From contig NZ_JAKTNU010000015.1 of NCBI RefSeq assembly GCF_022760955.1, forward strand, positions 1 through 60,300: a stretch of DNA of 60,300 nucleotides. The letters are read 5' to 3'. Positions 1 to 7,699 of the stretch are shown one piece after another. The notes beneath the pieces are model-generated. The model was not told the DNA's origin and did not search any database. It worked only from the letters and a program-made list of their open reading frames with translations. The first letter of the stretch is position 1. Every line of letters begins with the position of its first letter. This DNA is from Thermus neutrinimicus. GTDB lineage: Bacteria > Deinococcota > Deinococci > Deinococcales > Thermaceae. The translations under genes and the position numbers were made by a program.

Positions 1-22
1 AAGGCGCGGAAGTCCCTTGGGG

Positions 23-679
23 TTATGCCCTATGGAGGTTTTGACGTGTACATAGCCCTCGGTCTGTCTGTTTGATAAATTCTCTGGTTACAACTTGACG
101 CACTTGGTGCTGTGAAGGGCGCAGGTAAACGCCTTTGGCTATCCTAACGCTAATCCCGAAGCCCGAGGAAGTGTAACTTCTCTCTGTTTTGTATTCATAT
201 AAGGGCACATTTTCTTCTACCCAGACAGGCTGCTCGCCTTTTTGTAGAATAAATGGAATAGATCCTTGGATGCTTACGTTAGGAAGACGACCTTCCTGTA
301 GATACGCTAAAATCGTAGCTTTCTTCAAGGTGTTAATTGCCGGAGTAATCCTTTCATAGGCCTTTTCGGTAAGCAATTGTGTCGCTTTATGGAGGACCAG
401 TATCTCGGCTTCCGTTAGCACATGGTCCTCCAGGGCTTTGTTTAGAGCCTTAGGGAAAAGTTCGGCAACTATCTCGGAGATCTCTTCGGTACTCACAAAG
501 GATTGCTGGGCTCTAGTCTCAGCAATCTGAAGGTCTTCGAGCTGATGTGATTCAAAGAGGGCTCTCTGTAAACGTAAGCGTATTTCTTCTAAACCTTTTT
601 TGTGTGTTGACTCGCACTCGGGATGCGCCCTTGCAAACCAGCTCGCAGTTGGTTGCTTACAGTATTTGCACCTAGGCAT
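23..679 (-). CDS. AT-rich hypothetical protein with N-terminal zinc-binding-type cysteines
   Basis: 218 aa, function not recognised. The N-terminus starts MPRCKYCKQPT and has a further Cys (HPECE, about residue 22), which could form a small zinc site with CKYC. The middle (about 25-130) is charged, helical-looking sequence. Residues 160-190 (YKTERSYTSSGF, then SVRIAKGVYL) look like a folded beta domain, and the C-terminus looks cut short. Base composition is near 45% G+C, far below the neighbours, and Leu/Lys codons are AT-rich, so it is probably acquired. A -10-like TAAATT lies on the minus strand at 686-691, overlapping the TAA stop of the upstream flavin reductase gene, which puts the transcript start at or next to the ATG (leaderless). 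The reading frame is sound; the function is unknown. Confidence 0.6.
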   Translation of the reverse strand: MPRCKYCKQPTASWFARAHPECESTHKKGLEEIRLRLQRALFESHQLEDLQIAETRAQQSFVSTEEISEIVAELFPKALNKALEDHVLTEAEILVLHKATQLLTEKAYERITPAINTLKKATILAYLQEGRLPNVSIQGSIPFILQKGEQPVWVEENVPLYEYKTERSYTSSGFGISVRIAKGVYLRPSQHQVRQVVTREFIKQTDRGLCTRQNLHRA

Positions 680-688
680 AAGCAGAAT

Positions 689-1168
689 TTACCCCCCGTA
701 GAACCACCCCGTGTCCCACATGACCAGGGGCTTGTCCTCGTAGTGTACCCCGGCCTCCACCACCTCGGCCACCACCAGGCTGTGGTCCCCGCCCTCGTAG
801 AGGTGGCGCACCTCGGCCTCGAGCCAGTAGGGCAGCTCGGTGAGGAGGGGAAGGCCAAAGGTGGGGGAGGGTTCAAAGGGATGGCCGTTTAGGGTGTTCC
901 CCTCCCGCACCGTGGGTTTGAAGAAGTCCTGGGCGATGGGCTTCTGGTCCTGGGCCAGGGTCATGAGGGCCAGCTTGCCCGTGCGCTGGATGAGCTCGTG
1001 CAGGCGGCTGTCCCGCTTAACCCCTAAGGCGATGAGGGGAGGGGTGAAGGAGGCCTGGGTCACCCAGTTCACGGTGCCGGCGGCGTAGTCCTCCCCGTTC
1101 TTGGCCGTGAGGATGTAAAGGCCATAGGTGAAGCTCCGCAGGACTTTCTTTTTGGCCTCGAGGTCCAT
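689..1168 (-). CDS. Flavin reductase domain protein (FMN-binding split barrel)
   Basis: 159 aa from the ATG giving MDLEAKKKVL; a second in-frame ATG lies four codons upstream (1180). The sequence matches the flavin reductase-like/flavoredoxin family: an early GLYILTA strand, then AGTVNWVTQASF and PPLIALGVKRDS, the usual FMN phosphate and isoalloxazine contacts, and a central SLVVAEVVEAG strand. Members bind FMN and pass electrons from NAD(P)H to FMN for partner monooxygenases or as flavoredoxins. No partner oxygenase is adjacent, so the substrate is open. It lies 13 bp downstream of the inositol-monophosphatase-like gene in the same direction and is probably co-transcribed with it and trpF. 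Confidence 0.85.
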   Translation of the reverse strand: MDLEAKKKVLRSFTYGLYILTAKNGEDYAAGTVNWVTQASFTPPLIALGVKRDSRLHELIQRTGKLALMTLAQDQKPIAQDFFKPTVREGNTLNGHPFEPSPTFGLPLLTELPYWLEAEVRHLYEGGDHSLVVAEVVEAGVHYEDKPLVMWDTGWFYGG

Positions 1169-1181
1169 ACCGCCTTTCATT

Positions 1182-1976
1182 CTAGCCCTGGGCTAGAAGG
1201 GTTTGGATAAGGGCCTCGTGGATGTGCCCGTTGGTGGCCACGATGTAGCGGTGCCCTAGGCGGTAGGGCTTCCCCTCCAGGTCGGTGACCTTACCCCCAG
1301 CCTCCTCCACGATGAGCCAGCCTGCAGCCACATCCCAGGGATTCAGCTTCACCTCCCAGAAGCCCTCCAGCCGCCCGGCGGCCACATAGACCAGGTCCAA
1401 GGCCGCCGCCCCTGGCCTGCGCACCAGGAGTCCCTTGGACAGGGCCCGGTGAAAATAGGTGAGGTTTTCCGGGTCCTTGGCCACATCGTAGGGGAATCCC
1501 GTGGCGAGCAGGCTTCCCAAAAGCTCCTTCCGCTTTGTGACCCGGATGGGCCTGCCGTTTAAGAAGGCACCTTCCCCCCGCACCGCGTAAAAGGCCTCGT
1601 CCCGGCTGGTGTCCAGCACCACCCCCACCTGGATATGCCCCTCCACCTCGAGGGCAAGGGAAACCCCATAGAAGGGAAAGCCATGGGCGTAGTTCACGGT
1701 GCCGTCCAGGGGGTCCACGATGAAGCGCAGGGCCTTTCCCCCCTCGCTTCCCCCCTCTTCCCCCAAAAAACCCGCCTCGGGGAAGCGGGAGAGGAGGAGT
1801 TCCTTGATGGCTTCCTCCGACTCCCGGTCCGCCTGGGTGACCAGGTCGGTGGGGCCGGACTTGGTTCCGTGGGTGAAGCCCTTGGCCTGGTAATAGGCGT
1901 GGATGCCCTTGGCCAGATGGGCGGCTTCCAGCATGGTTTCCAGATAAGGGAAGTAGGGGTGCTTCCGGCCAATCAC
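1182..1976 (-). CDS. Inositol monophosphatase family phosphatase
   Basis: 264 aa, start GTG. It carries the metal-binding signatures of the Li+-sensitive phosphatase superfamily: LGEEGG (about residue 72), DPLDGTVNYAHGFP (about 89) and NPWDVAAGWLIVEEAGG near the C-terminus (about 217). It should hydrolyse a phosphomonoester with Mg2+; family substrates include inositol-1-phosphate, fructose-1,6-bisphosphate and PAP, and sequence alone does not choose. It sits 7 bp downstream of trpF on the same strand. GGGGAGG runs directly into the GTG, so the start could be a few codons further in. Confidence 0.88.
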   Translation of the reverse strand: MIGRKHPYFPYLETMLEAAHLAKGIHAYYQAKGFTHGTKSGPTDLVTQADRESEEAIKELLLSRFPEAGFLGEEGGSEGGKALRFIVDPLDGTVNYAHGFPFYGVSLALEVEGHIQVGVVLDTSRDEAFYAVRGEGAFLNGRPIRVTKRKELLGSLLATGFPYDVAKDPENLTYFHRALSKGLLVRRPGAAALDLVYVAAGRLEGFWEVKLNPWDVAAGWLIVEEAGGKVTDLEGKPYRLGHRYIVATNGHIHEALIQTLLAQG

Positions 1977-1983
1977 CTCCCCA

Positions 1984-2598
1984 TCATACGCTGGAATCCC
2001 ATACCCTTCCCCTGGCGAAAAGGGCCCTTAGCTTGGCCTCGTCCTTTATCCCCGGGGCCCTTTCCACCCCGCTGGCCAGGTCTATGGCGTAAGGCCTGAG
2101 GGCCAAAACCTCCTCCAGGTTTTCGGGGGTTATCCCGCCAGCCAGGATGATGCGCTTTCCCGTTTGCAAAAGGGGTTTGGCCCAGTCCCTCGGGTAGGTT
2201 TGGCCGCTTCCTGGAGCCTTGCCGTCCAAGAGAAGGGCGCCTGCGGGGTACTGGGCCCAGCCAGGATCCGCAGGGCCGGCGAGAGGAAAGGCCTTGATGA
2301 CGGGAAAGTACCTGCCGATGGCTTCTGCCCACTCCGGGGGCTCCTGGCCATGGAGCTGGACCACCTGGAGCCGGGCCTTCTCCATGATGGGAAGCACCTC
2401 CTCGGGGCCTTGGTCCTGGAAGACCCCCACCCTTACCACAAAGGGGCCCAAAGCCTCGGAGATGGCCCGGGCCACCTCGAGGGCCACCCGCCTTCTGGAG
2501 CCTGGGGCAAAGACAAACCCCACGGCGAAGGCCCCCAGGGCCTCCGCCAGAAGGGCGTCCTCCAACCGGGTGATGCCGCAGATCTTGATGCGGGTCAA
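1984..2598 (-). CDS. trpF: Phosphoribosylanthranilate isomerase
   Basis: 204 aa, the usual TrpF size. It performs the Amadori rearrangement of N-(5-phosphoribosyl)anthranilate in tryptophan synthesis. It reads as a TIM barrel: KICGITRLEDA at residue 5 with the catalytic Cys, VQLHGQEPPEW, LLLDGKAPGSGQTY with the catalytic Asp, LAGGITPENL and IDLASGVE for phosphate binding. It is the first gene of a minus-strand group with the phosphatase and flavin reductase; no other trp gene is in the window, so trpF is detached from the rest of the pathway, as is common in Thermus. Confidence 0.95.
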   Translation of the reverse strand: MTRIKICGITRLEDALLAEALGAFAVGFVFAPGSRRRVALEVARAISEALGPFVVRVGVFQDQGPEEVLPIMEKARLQVVQLHGQEPPEWAEAIGRYFPVIKAFPLAGPADPGWAQYPAGALLLDGKAPGSGQTYPRDWAKPLLQTGKRIILAGGITPENLEEVLALRPYAIDLASGVERAPGIKDEAKLRALFARGRVWDSSV

Positions 2599-2621
2599 GG
2601 CAGGATCTCCCCTACCTCCAA

Positions 2622-2864
2622 TTAAACCTGAGGGAAGGCCCTGGGGTATAGGGTGTCCTCAGGGCTTGGCTCCCGCACCCCCGGGTAGGCTCCTCCCGGG
2701 GGATCCCGGTAGACCTCCACCCCCTTTCCCTCCAGGCTCTCCAGCCAGACCTCGGGAATCCCGGCCTGGGCGTGGAGGGGAAGCTGGACCTGGCGGTCAT
2801 GGGCTTGGGAAGCCTTGGACCCCTGGATTGCCCTGGCCTCGAGGAGGCCGGCCCTCAGGGTAAC
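2622..2864 (-). pseudogene. C-terminal remnant of a Uma2-family (DUF820) nuclease-like gene
   Basis: Read on the minus strand ending at the TAA at 2622-2624, this frame encodes about 80 residues with no plausible start. It contains QLPLHAQAGIPEVWLESLEG, then VEVYRDPPGGAYPG and finally EDTLYPRAFPQV. This is the C-terminal half of Uma2 proteins, where K-L-x-x-Y-A-x-A-G-I-P-E-V-W-L is the family hallmark. The N-terminal half, with the first catalytic acidic residues, is absent: the frame runs upstream into the nrdJ terminator. Uma2 genes are abundant and often decayed in Thermus and Deinococcus. The protein match is by recognition of the motif, not a search. Confidence 0.72.
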
Positions 2865-2891
2865 GGCCCCACCAGGGGGGCTGGTGGGGCC
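2865..2891 (-). terminator. nrdJ transcription terminator hairpin
   Basis: GGCCCCACCAG and CTGGTGGGGCC form a perfect 11-bp stem with a 5-nt loop, 20 bp past the nrdJ stop. The T-tract on the minus strand is weak (GTTA), so termination may be Rho-assisted. Confidence 0.7.
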
Positions 2892-2911
2892 AGGACACCC
2901 TTACCTAGGTC

Positions 2912-5884
2912 TTAACCGCACTTGGAGTAGCCGCAGGCCTGGCACTTGTAGCATCCTTCCTCCCGCACCAAGGCCTTTTCCCCGCAGACCGGGCAAGGGA
3001 TGGCCCCCGGCAGGGACAGGCTACCTCCCGATAGGGAGGGGACCTCCTCCAGCTTTGCCTCCTCCTTAAGGGCCTCTCCCCGCAAGCTAGCCCCGCGAGG
3101 TAGCCCCGCAAGGGCTGACTCGGGGCTGGCCAAGGCCTCGGGGATGGTCTCCAGGGCCACGGCAATGAGGTCCGCCTTGCTGGAGACCAGCCTGCCCCCG
3201 TAGGTGCCATAGAGGCCCCCGTTGATTCCCCTTAGGGTCCTCACGATGGCCTCCGGGGGCACCCCGTACTGGAGGGCAATGGAGACCACCCGGCCCAGGG
3301 CCTCGGAGTCGGCGTTGGCCTCATCCCCCGCCTTCCCCGAGGTGAGGATGACCTCTATGGGCCTTCCTTCCAGCATGTTCACCGTGACCAGGAAGCTCCG
3401 CTTGCCCCCGTCGGGGGAGAGGAGCTTGACCATGTCGGTGAAGCCCATGAGCCTGCCCGGGCGCTCGTACACCGGGCCCTCCGGCTTCCTGAGGATCTGG
3501 GGGGAGGCCGCTTTGGGGCCCCCAGCCCCCAAATGAACCGCCCTCGCCTCCCCTTTTACCTCCTTTACCTCCGCCTTCTCCTTCTTCTCCTCCTTTACCT
3601 CCTTCTTCACCGTGAGCACCTGGAACTCCCTCGAGCCGTCCCGGTACACGGTGATCCCCTTGCACCCCGTGCGGTGGGCTTCCAGGTAACAGGCCTCCAC
3701 TTCCTCCACGGTGGCATGGTTGGGCAGGTTGACCGTCTTGGAAAGGGAGTTCCCCGCGTACCCTTCGGCGTCAAAGGCCCGCTGGACAGCTCCTTGCATG
3801 CGCACGTGGTCCAGGGGGTGGATGTCGTGGGCGCACTCGAAGACCTGGCGGATCCCCTCAGGGACGAAGGAAAGCCCCTTCACCGAGCCGTGTCCGTCCT
3901 CCTGGATGGCGGCGACGATCTTCTCCCAGTCCCACTTTCCCTCCTTCTCGTAATCGGGATGGGGCGGGTAGGCCTCCATCATTTCCACAAAGAGGGGGTG
4001 GAGGAGGGGCTTGTACTCCCCGCCGATCCTGCGCCACACGAAGGGGCTGAACACGGGCTCGATGCCGCTACTGACCCCCATGAGCATGCTGGTGGTGCCC
4101 GTGGGGGCCACGGTGAGGAGGGCTACGTTGCGCCTGGGCCTGATCCCTAAGGCCTCAAAGTACTCCCGGTGCTCCTCGTAGAGGGGGAAGACCCCCCTCT
4201 CCTTCGCCAAGGCCTCCGAGGCCCTGATGGCCTCCTCCCGCATGGCGGACATGATCTCGTAGACCTTCTCCCTGGCCTCTTCCGAGGAGTAGGGGAGGCC
4301 CATCTTCATGAGGGCGTCCGCCAGGCCCATCACCCCAAGGCCAAGCCTCCTGAGCTTTCTGGCCGCCTCCTCGTTGTCCTTCAGGGCGAACCGGTTCACG
4401 TCCAGGACGTTGTCCAGGAAGCGCACCGCCGTGTGGACGTCCCTACGGAACTCCTCCATCATGAAGGCCCCATCCTTCACGTAGGCGGCGAGGTTTAAGG
4501 CCCCTAGGTCGCAGGGCTCGCCCACGGTTAGGGGAATCTCCCCGCAGGGGTTGGTGGAGCGGATCTGGTACCTGGGCCCAAGCCCCTTCAGGGCGGAAAG
4601 CTGGTTGATGCGGTCCACGAAGATAAGCCCCGGCTCCCCCGTGGCCCAGGCGTGCCAGGCGATCTCGTGCCAGAGCCAGCGGGCGGGGACCTGGCCCCCG
4701 AAAAGGGGAACGGGTTTAGCCCCGTCCTCCCGCTCCGGAAGGTTGGGGATCTGGCCCCTGTAGGTGCCTTCTAAGGGATAGGGGTAGTACTTTCCCGGCA
4801 CCTCAATGGGGGTCACGGGCCAGAGGGCGTCCTCCTCGAGGGCCTTCATAAAGGCTTCAGTGACCAGGACGGAGATGTTGAAGGTGGAGATGTCCCCCTC
4901 GGCCTTTTCCCGGTCCAGGTCCTTGGCGGTGAGGAAGTCCAGGAGGTCGGGGTGCTCTATGGAAAGGGTGGCCATCCCTGCCCCCCGGCGGGTCCCGCCC
5001 TGGCGCACCACCCGGAGCACCGGGGCGTACACATACCGTAGGGTGGCCACGGGCCCCGCTTCCTCCCCTCCCAGGGCGGCCCACTCCAGGAAGTTGTCAA
5101 AGATCTCCACAAGGAAGCTTACCGGGCCAGAGCTGGTACCCCCAGAGCCCCGGATGGGGGCTCCCTCAGGCCGAAGGAGGGAGAAGTCCACGTGGGGTGA
5201 AAAGCCCTTGCGGGCCAGGTCCGCGGCCTTTTGGGCGGCGTCCACGATGCCCCCCATGTCGTCGGGCACCTGGATGGCTTCCGGGGGGGGCTCCTTGACG
5301 ATCTGGACCCCGTAGCCTTCCGCCAAGGCCCTAAGCTCAGGGGAAACCTCCCCGTAGACGATGCGGGCGAAGTTCTTCAGGGCGATCTCCTCCTTTTCCC
5401 CTTCCGGGTTGGTGGGGGGGCGCATGAGGCCCCGGATGAAGTCGGCCACATCGGGGTGGCGGGCGGAGAGGTAGGCCACGCCTCGCACCGCCCGGCGCTG
5501 GCGGTTCCCCTTGGAGCGGTAGGGGTCCAGGTTGACCCCGTTGCCCCCGCCCACCTTGGTGACCAGGGCCAGCTTTTTGGCCACCTCCATGATGCCGGCG
5601 AAGCTTTCCGGTGGGTTCTCGGTGGCTCCCTGCACGAAGCAGTTCAGAAGGTTGCCGTGGGCGGTGCCGGCCCCCGCCAGGATGCGCCCCCCGGGGGAGA
5701 AGCGCTTGGAGGCCATGAGATGGTAAAACTTTTCCTCCCAGAAGGCGCGGTCTTCCGGCTTCTCCACCTTGGCGATCTCCCGGGCCACCCGGCGGAACAT
5801 GCCCAGGATGTCCCCATCCCCCTCCTGCAGATACTGGCGTTTGGCGATGGCTTGGGCGTGCTCATCAAAGAAATACCGTTCCAT
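2912..5884 (-). CDS. nrdJ: Adenosylcobalamin-dependent (class II) ribonucleotide reductase
   Basis: 990 aa. It reduces ribonucleotides to deoxyribonucleotides using a B12-generated thiyl radical. The barrel carries GGGNGVNLDP (about 155), the active-site loop STNPCGEIPL (about 440) and MGLADALMKMGLPY. Towards the C-terminus (about 800-900) lies a TSCPD-like domain, VTVNMLEGRPIEVILTSGK, followed by a zinc-ribbon tail, CPVC with CYKCQACGYSKCG as the last residues, the likely thioredoxin-reducible cysteines. A Lys/Glu-rich linker separates barrel and tail. The ATG follows GGAGG with good spacing. The promoter at 5963-5992 is overlapped by tandem NrdR-like boxes, so repression by NrdR when dNTPs are plentiful is likely. 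No cobalamin riboswitch is visible upstream. Confidence 0.96.
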   Translation of the reverse strand: MERYFFDEHAQAIAKRQYLQEGDGDILGMFRRVAREIAKVEKPEDRAFWEEKFYHLMASKRFSPGGRILAGAGTAHGNLLNCFVQGATENPPESFAGIMEVAKKLALVTKVGGGNGVNLDPYRSKGNRQRRAVRGVAYLSARHPDVADFIRGLMRPPTNPEGEKEEIALKNFARIVYGEVSPELRALAEGYGVQIVKEPPPEAIQVPDDMGGIVDAAQKAADLARKGFSPHVDFSLLRPEGAPIRGSGGTSSGPVSFLVEIFDNFLEWAALGGEEAGPVATLRYVYAPVLRVVRQGGTRRGAGMATLSIEHPDLLDFLTAKDLDREKAEGDISTFNISVLVTEAFMKALEEDALWPVTPIEVPGKYYPYPLEGTYRGQIPNLPEREDGAKPVPLFGGQVPARWLWHEIAWHAWATGEPGLIFVDRINQLSALKGLGPRYQIRSTNPCGEIPLTVGEPCDLGALNLAAYVKDGAFMMEEFRRDVHTAVRFLDNVLDVNRFALKDNEEAARKLRRLGLGVMGLADALMKMGLPYSSEEAREKVYEIMSAMREEAIRASEALAKERGVFPLYEEHREYFEALGIRPRRNVALLTVAPTGTTSMLMGVSSGIEPVFSPFVWRRIGGEYKPLLHPLFVEMMEAYPPHPDYEKEGKWDWEKIVAAIQEDGHGSVKGLSFVPEGIRQVFECAHDIHPLDHVRMQGAVQRAFDAEGYAGNSLSKTVNLPNHATVEEVEACYLEAHRTGCKGITVYRDGSREFQVLTVKKEVKEEKKEKAEVKEVKGEARAVHLGAGGPKAASPQILRKPEGPVYERPGRLMGFTDMVKLLSPDGGKRSFLVTVNMLEGRPIEVILTSGKAGDEANADSEALGRVVSIALQYGVPPEAIVRTLRGINGGLYGTYGGRLVSSKADLIAVALETIPEALASPESALAGLPRGASLRGEALKEEAKLEEVPSLSGGSLSLPGAIPCPVCGEKALVREEGCYKCQACGYSKCG

Positions 5885-5934
5885 AAATCCTCCGGCTCAT
5901 TCCACCAGACAAAACCGCCAGCCCCAGGGACATT

Positions 5935-5981
5935 CCCCCATATCTTGGGGCGGACGAAAGTGATGCTACAATCTCTTGGGC
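5935..5981 (-). promoter_or_regulatory. Tandem NrdR-like boxes
   Basis: Two related 16-mers lie exactly 31 bp apart: CCCCCATATCTTGGGG (5935-5950) and CTACAATCTCTTGGGC (5966-5981). The first holds a perfect CCCCA/TGGGG palindrome around TATCT. Tandem 16-bp boxes about three helical turns apart upstream of reductase genes are the known NrdR arrangement, and the central A-T-rich core followed by T-w-G fits the NrdR consensus, with GC-rich flanks. Confidence 0.6.
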
Positions 5982-5992
5982 TTTCACCGCAA
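5963..5992 (-). promoter_or_regulatory. nrdJ promoter
   Basis: On the minus strand: -35 TTGCGG (5987-5992), 18-bp spacer, -10 TAGCAT (5963-5968). The spacer holds one NrdR-like box and the other lies just past the start point, giving a leader of about 70 nt. Confidence 0.55.
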
Positions 5993-6022
5993 GTGGGGAG
6001 AATCACACTCTACCCCCGGTTG

Positions 6023-6051
6023 TTGACTTGACCCCCCTAGCCTACCAGAAT
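6023..6051 (+). promoter_or_regulatory. mtaB promoter (leaderless)
   Basis: TTGACT (6023-6028), 17-bp spacer, CAGAAT (6046-6051). The expected transcript start falls at about 6058-6059, on the ATG that gives MRAAFRTLGC, so the mRNA is probably leaderless. Confidence 0.55.
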
Positions 6052-6058
6052 GGGAAGG

Positions 6059-7366
6059 ATGCGCGCGGCCTTCCGCACCTTAGGGTGCAAGGTGAACCAG
6101 GTGGAAACCGAGGCCCTTTTGGGCTTCCTCAAGGCCCTGGAGCCGGAGGTGGTCCCCCTCGAGGAGGGGGCGGACTTGGTGGTCATCAACACCTGCGCGG
6201 TGACCACCACCGCCGAGGCCGATGCCCGTAAGGAGATCCGCCGGGCCAGGAGGGCCAACCCCCAGGCCTTCATCGTGGTCACGGGATGCTACGCGGAGCT
6301 TTCCCCAGAGGAGGTGCGGGCGCTTGGGGCTGACGCCGTGGTGCCCAACTCCCGCAAGGCGGAGCTTCCTCGGGTGATCCTGGAGCGCTTTGGCCTCCCC
6401 TCTGACCCCATCACCACCCCCCCCAACGAGTTCTGGGGGGCGGGGGAGAGGGGGCTTCTCAATAGCCGGGTCCGGGCCTTTCTCAAGGTGCAGGATGGCT
6501 GCCAGGTGGGCTGCGCCTACTGCATTATCCCCCGGCTACGGGGCAAGGAGCGCCACCGGGACTATCGGGATGCCTTACAGGAGGCGGAGACCCTCTTAAG
6601 GAGGGGCATAAGGGAGATCGTGCTCACGGGGGTGCGGCTTGGGAGTTACCGGGGCCACCCCAGGGGCCTTGCGGGTCTGGTGGAGGACCTGTACCACCTG
6701 GGGGCCAAGGTGCGGCTTTCCTCCATCGAACCCGAGGACACGGGGGAGGATCTCCTTCGGGTCATGGCCCGGTATGCCCCTGGGATCAGGCCCCACCTGC
6801 ACCTTTCTCTGCAGACGGGTTCGGACCGCCTCCTGAGGCTTATGGGCCGCCGCTACGACAAGGCCTACTACCGCCAGCTGGTGCAGAGGGCCTACGAGCT
6901 CATCCCCGGCTTTGCCCTCACCACGGATGTCATCGCCGGCCTTCCCACGGAGACCGAGGAGGAGCACCGGGAAACCCTGGCCTTTCTGGAGGAGCTTAAG
7001 CCCACCCGGGTCCACGCCTTCACCTATACCCCCCGTCCCAAGACCCGGGCAGCCTCCATGCCCCAGGTGCCGCCGGAGGTGCGCAAGCGGCGCACCAAGG
7101 AGATCATCGCTTTGGCCCAGCGTCTCGCTGAGGAGCGCATTAAGCCCAAGCTGGGAAGCCAGGTGGAGGTTTTGGTGGAGAGAGTCCAAGGGGGCCTTGC
7201 CCTCGGCCACACCCCGGACTATTACGAGGCCCGGCTTGCCGGCCTTGCCCGGCCTGGGGATACGGTTTGGGCGCGGGTGGAGGGGGCCGAGGGGTACACC
7301 CTTTTAGGCCGGGTGGAAAGGGTAGAGCAGGAGCCCTCGCTTCCCTTGGAACTGCCTATAAGGTAG
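6059..7366 (+). CDS. mtaB: tRNA (N6-threonylcarbamoyladenosine-37-C2) methylthiotransferase
   Basis: 435 aa. A radical-SAM enzyme that converts t6A37 to ms2t6A37 in ANN-decoding tRNAs. The N-terminal domain has the three cysteines of the auxiliary cluster (LGCKVNQVE at residue 8, NTCAVTT, TGCYAEL). The radical-SAM motif CQVGCAYC (C-x3-C-x2-C) follows at about 147, and a C-terminal TRAM domain (SQVEVLVERVQGG) binds tRNA. LGCKVNQ and the order of domains favour MtaB over MiaB. The chosen start MRAAFRTLGC matches the family N-terminus and the promoter; an ATG three codons upstream is also in frame. The HIT gene follows by 9 bp and may be co-transcribed. Confidence 0.93.
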   Translation: MRAAFRTLGCKVNQVETEALLGFLKALEPEVVPLEEGADLVVINTCAVTTTAEADARKEIRRARRANPQAFIVVTGCYAELSPEEVRALGADAVVPNSRKAELPRVILERFGLPSDPITTPPNEFWGAGERGLLNSRVRAFLKVQDGCQVGCAYCIIPRLRGKERHRDYRDALQEAETLLRRGIREIVLTGVRLGSYRGHPRGLAGLVEDLYHLGAKVRLSSIEPEDTGEDLLRVMARYAPGIRPHLHLSLQTGSDRLLRLMGRRYDKAYYRQLVQRAYELIPGFALTTDVIAGLPTETEEEHRETLAFLEELKPTRVHAFTYTPRPKTRAASMPQVPPEVRKRRTKEIIALAQRLAEERIKPKLGSQVEVLVERVQGGLALGHTPDYYEARLAGLARPGDTVWARVEGAEGYTLLGRVERVEQEPSLPLELPIR

Positions 7367-7375
7367 ACTGTTCCC

Positions 7376-7699
7376 ATGGAGTGCGTGTTCTGCCGCATCA
7401 TCGCCGGGGAGCTACCCTCCCGGAAGGTCTACGAGGATAAGGACTTCGTGGCCTTTCACGACATAAGGCCCAAGGCCCCGGTGCACGTGCTGGTGGTGCC
7501 CAAGGAGCACATAGAGAAGCTTTCCGACTACCCCGACACGGAAGAAGGGGAGCGGAAGCTTGGGGCCCTCTTCCGCACCGCCAACCGGGTGGCCCGGGCC
7601 CTGGGCCTTCAGGGCTACAAGGTCCAGGTGCACGTGGGGGAGAAGGGAGGCCAGGAGGTCTTCCACGTGCACGTGCACATCATGGGGAGTCCTGCTTGA
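7376..7699 (+). CDS. HIT family (HINT-like) nucleotide hydrolase
   Basis: 107 aa, a compact histidine-triad protein. It begins MECVFCRIIAGELPSRKVYE and ends with the nucleotide-binding triad HVHVHIMG, preceded by GGQEVFHVH. Such proteins hydrolyse adenosine 5'-phosphoramidates or AMP-lysine/aminoacyl-adenylates; the physiological substrate is usually unclear. It lies 9 bp after mtaB. Its last 20 bp overlap the 3' end of the convergent phosphoesterase gene, so the two mRNAs can pair. Confidence 0.93.
   Translation: MECVFCRIIAGELPSRKVYEDKDFVAFHDIRPKAPVHVLVVPKEHIEKLSDYPDTEEGERKLGALFRTANRVARALGLQGYKVQVHVGEKGGQEVFHVHVHIMGSPA

Noticed and set aside
589-876. Pro/Arg-rich frames overlapping real genes throughout, for example 95 aa here
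   Set aside because: Shadow frames of G+C-rich genes: biased Arg/Pro/Gly composition, no ribosome site, opposite to well-supported genes.
5885-6058. Cobalamin riboswitch before the B12-dependent reductase gene
   Set aside because: I find no B12-box or long structured leader; the region is explained by a promoter and NrdR-like boxes.
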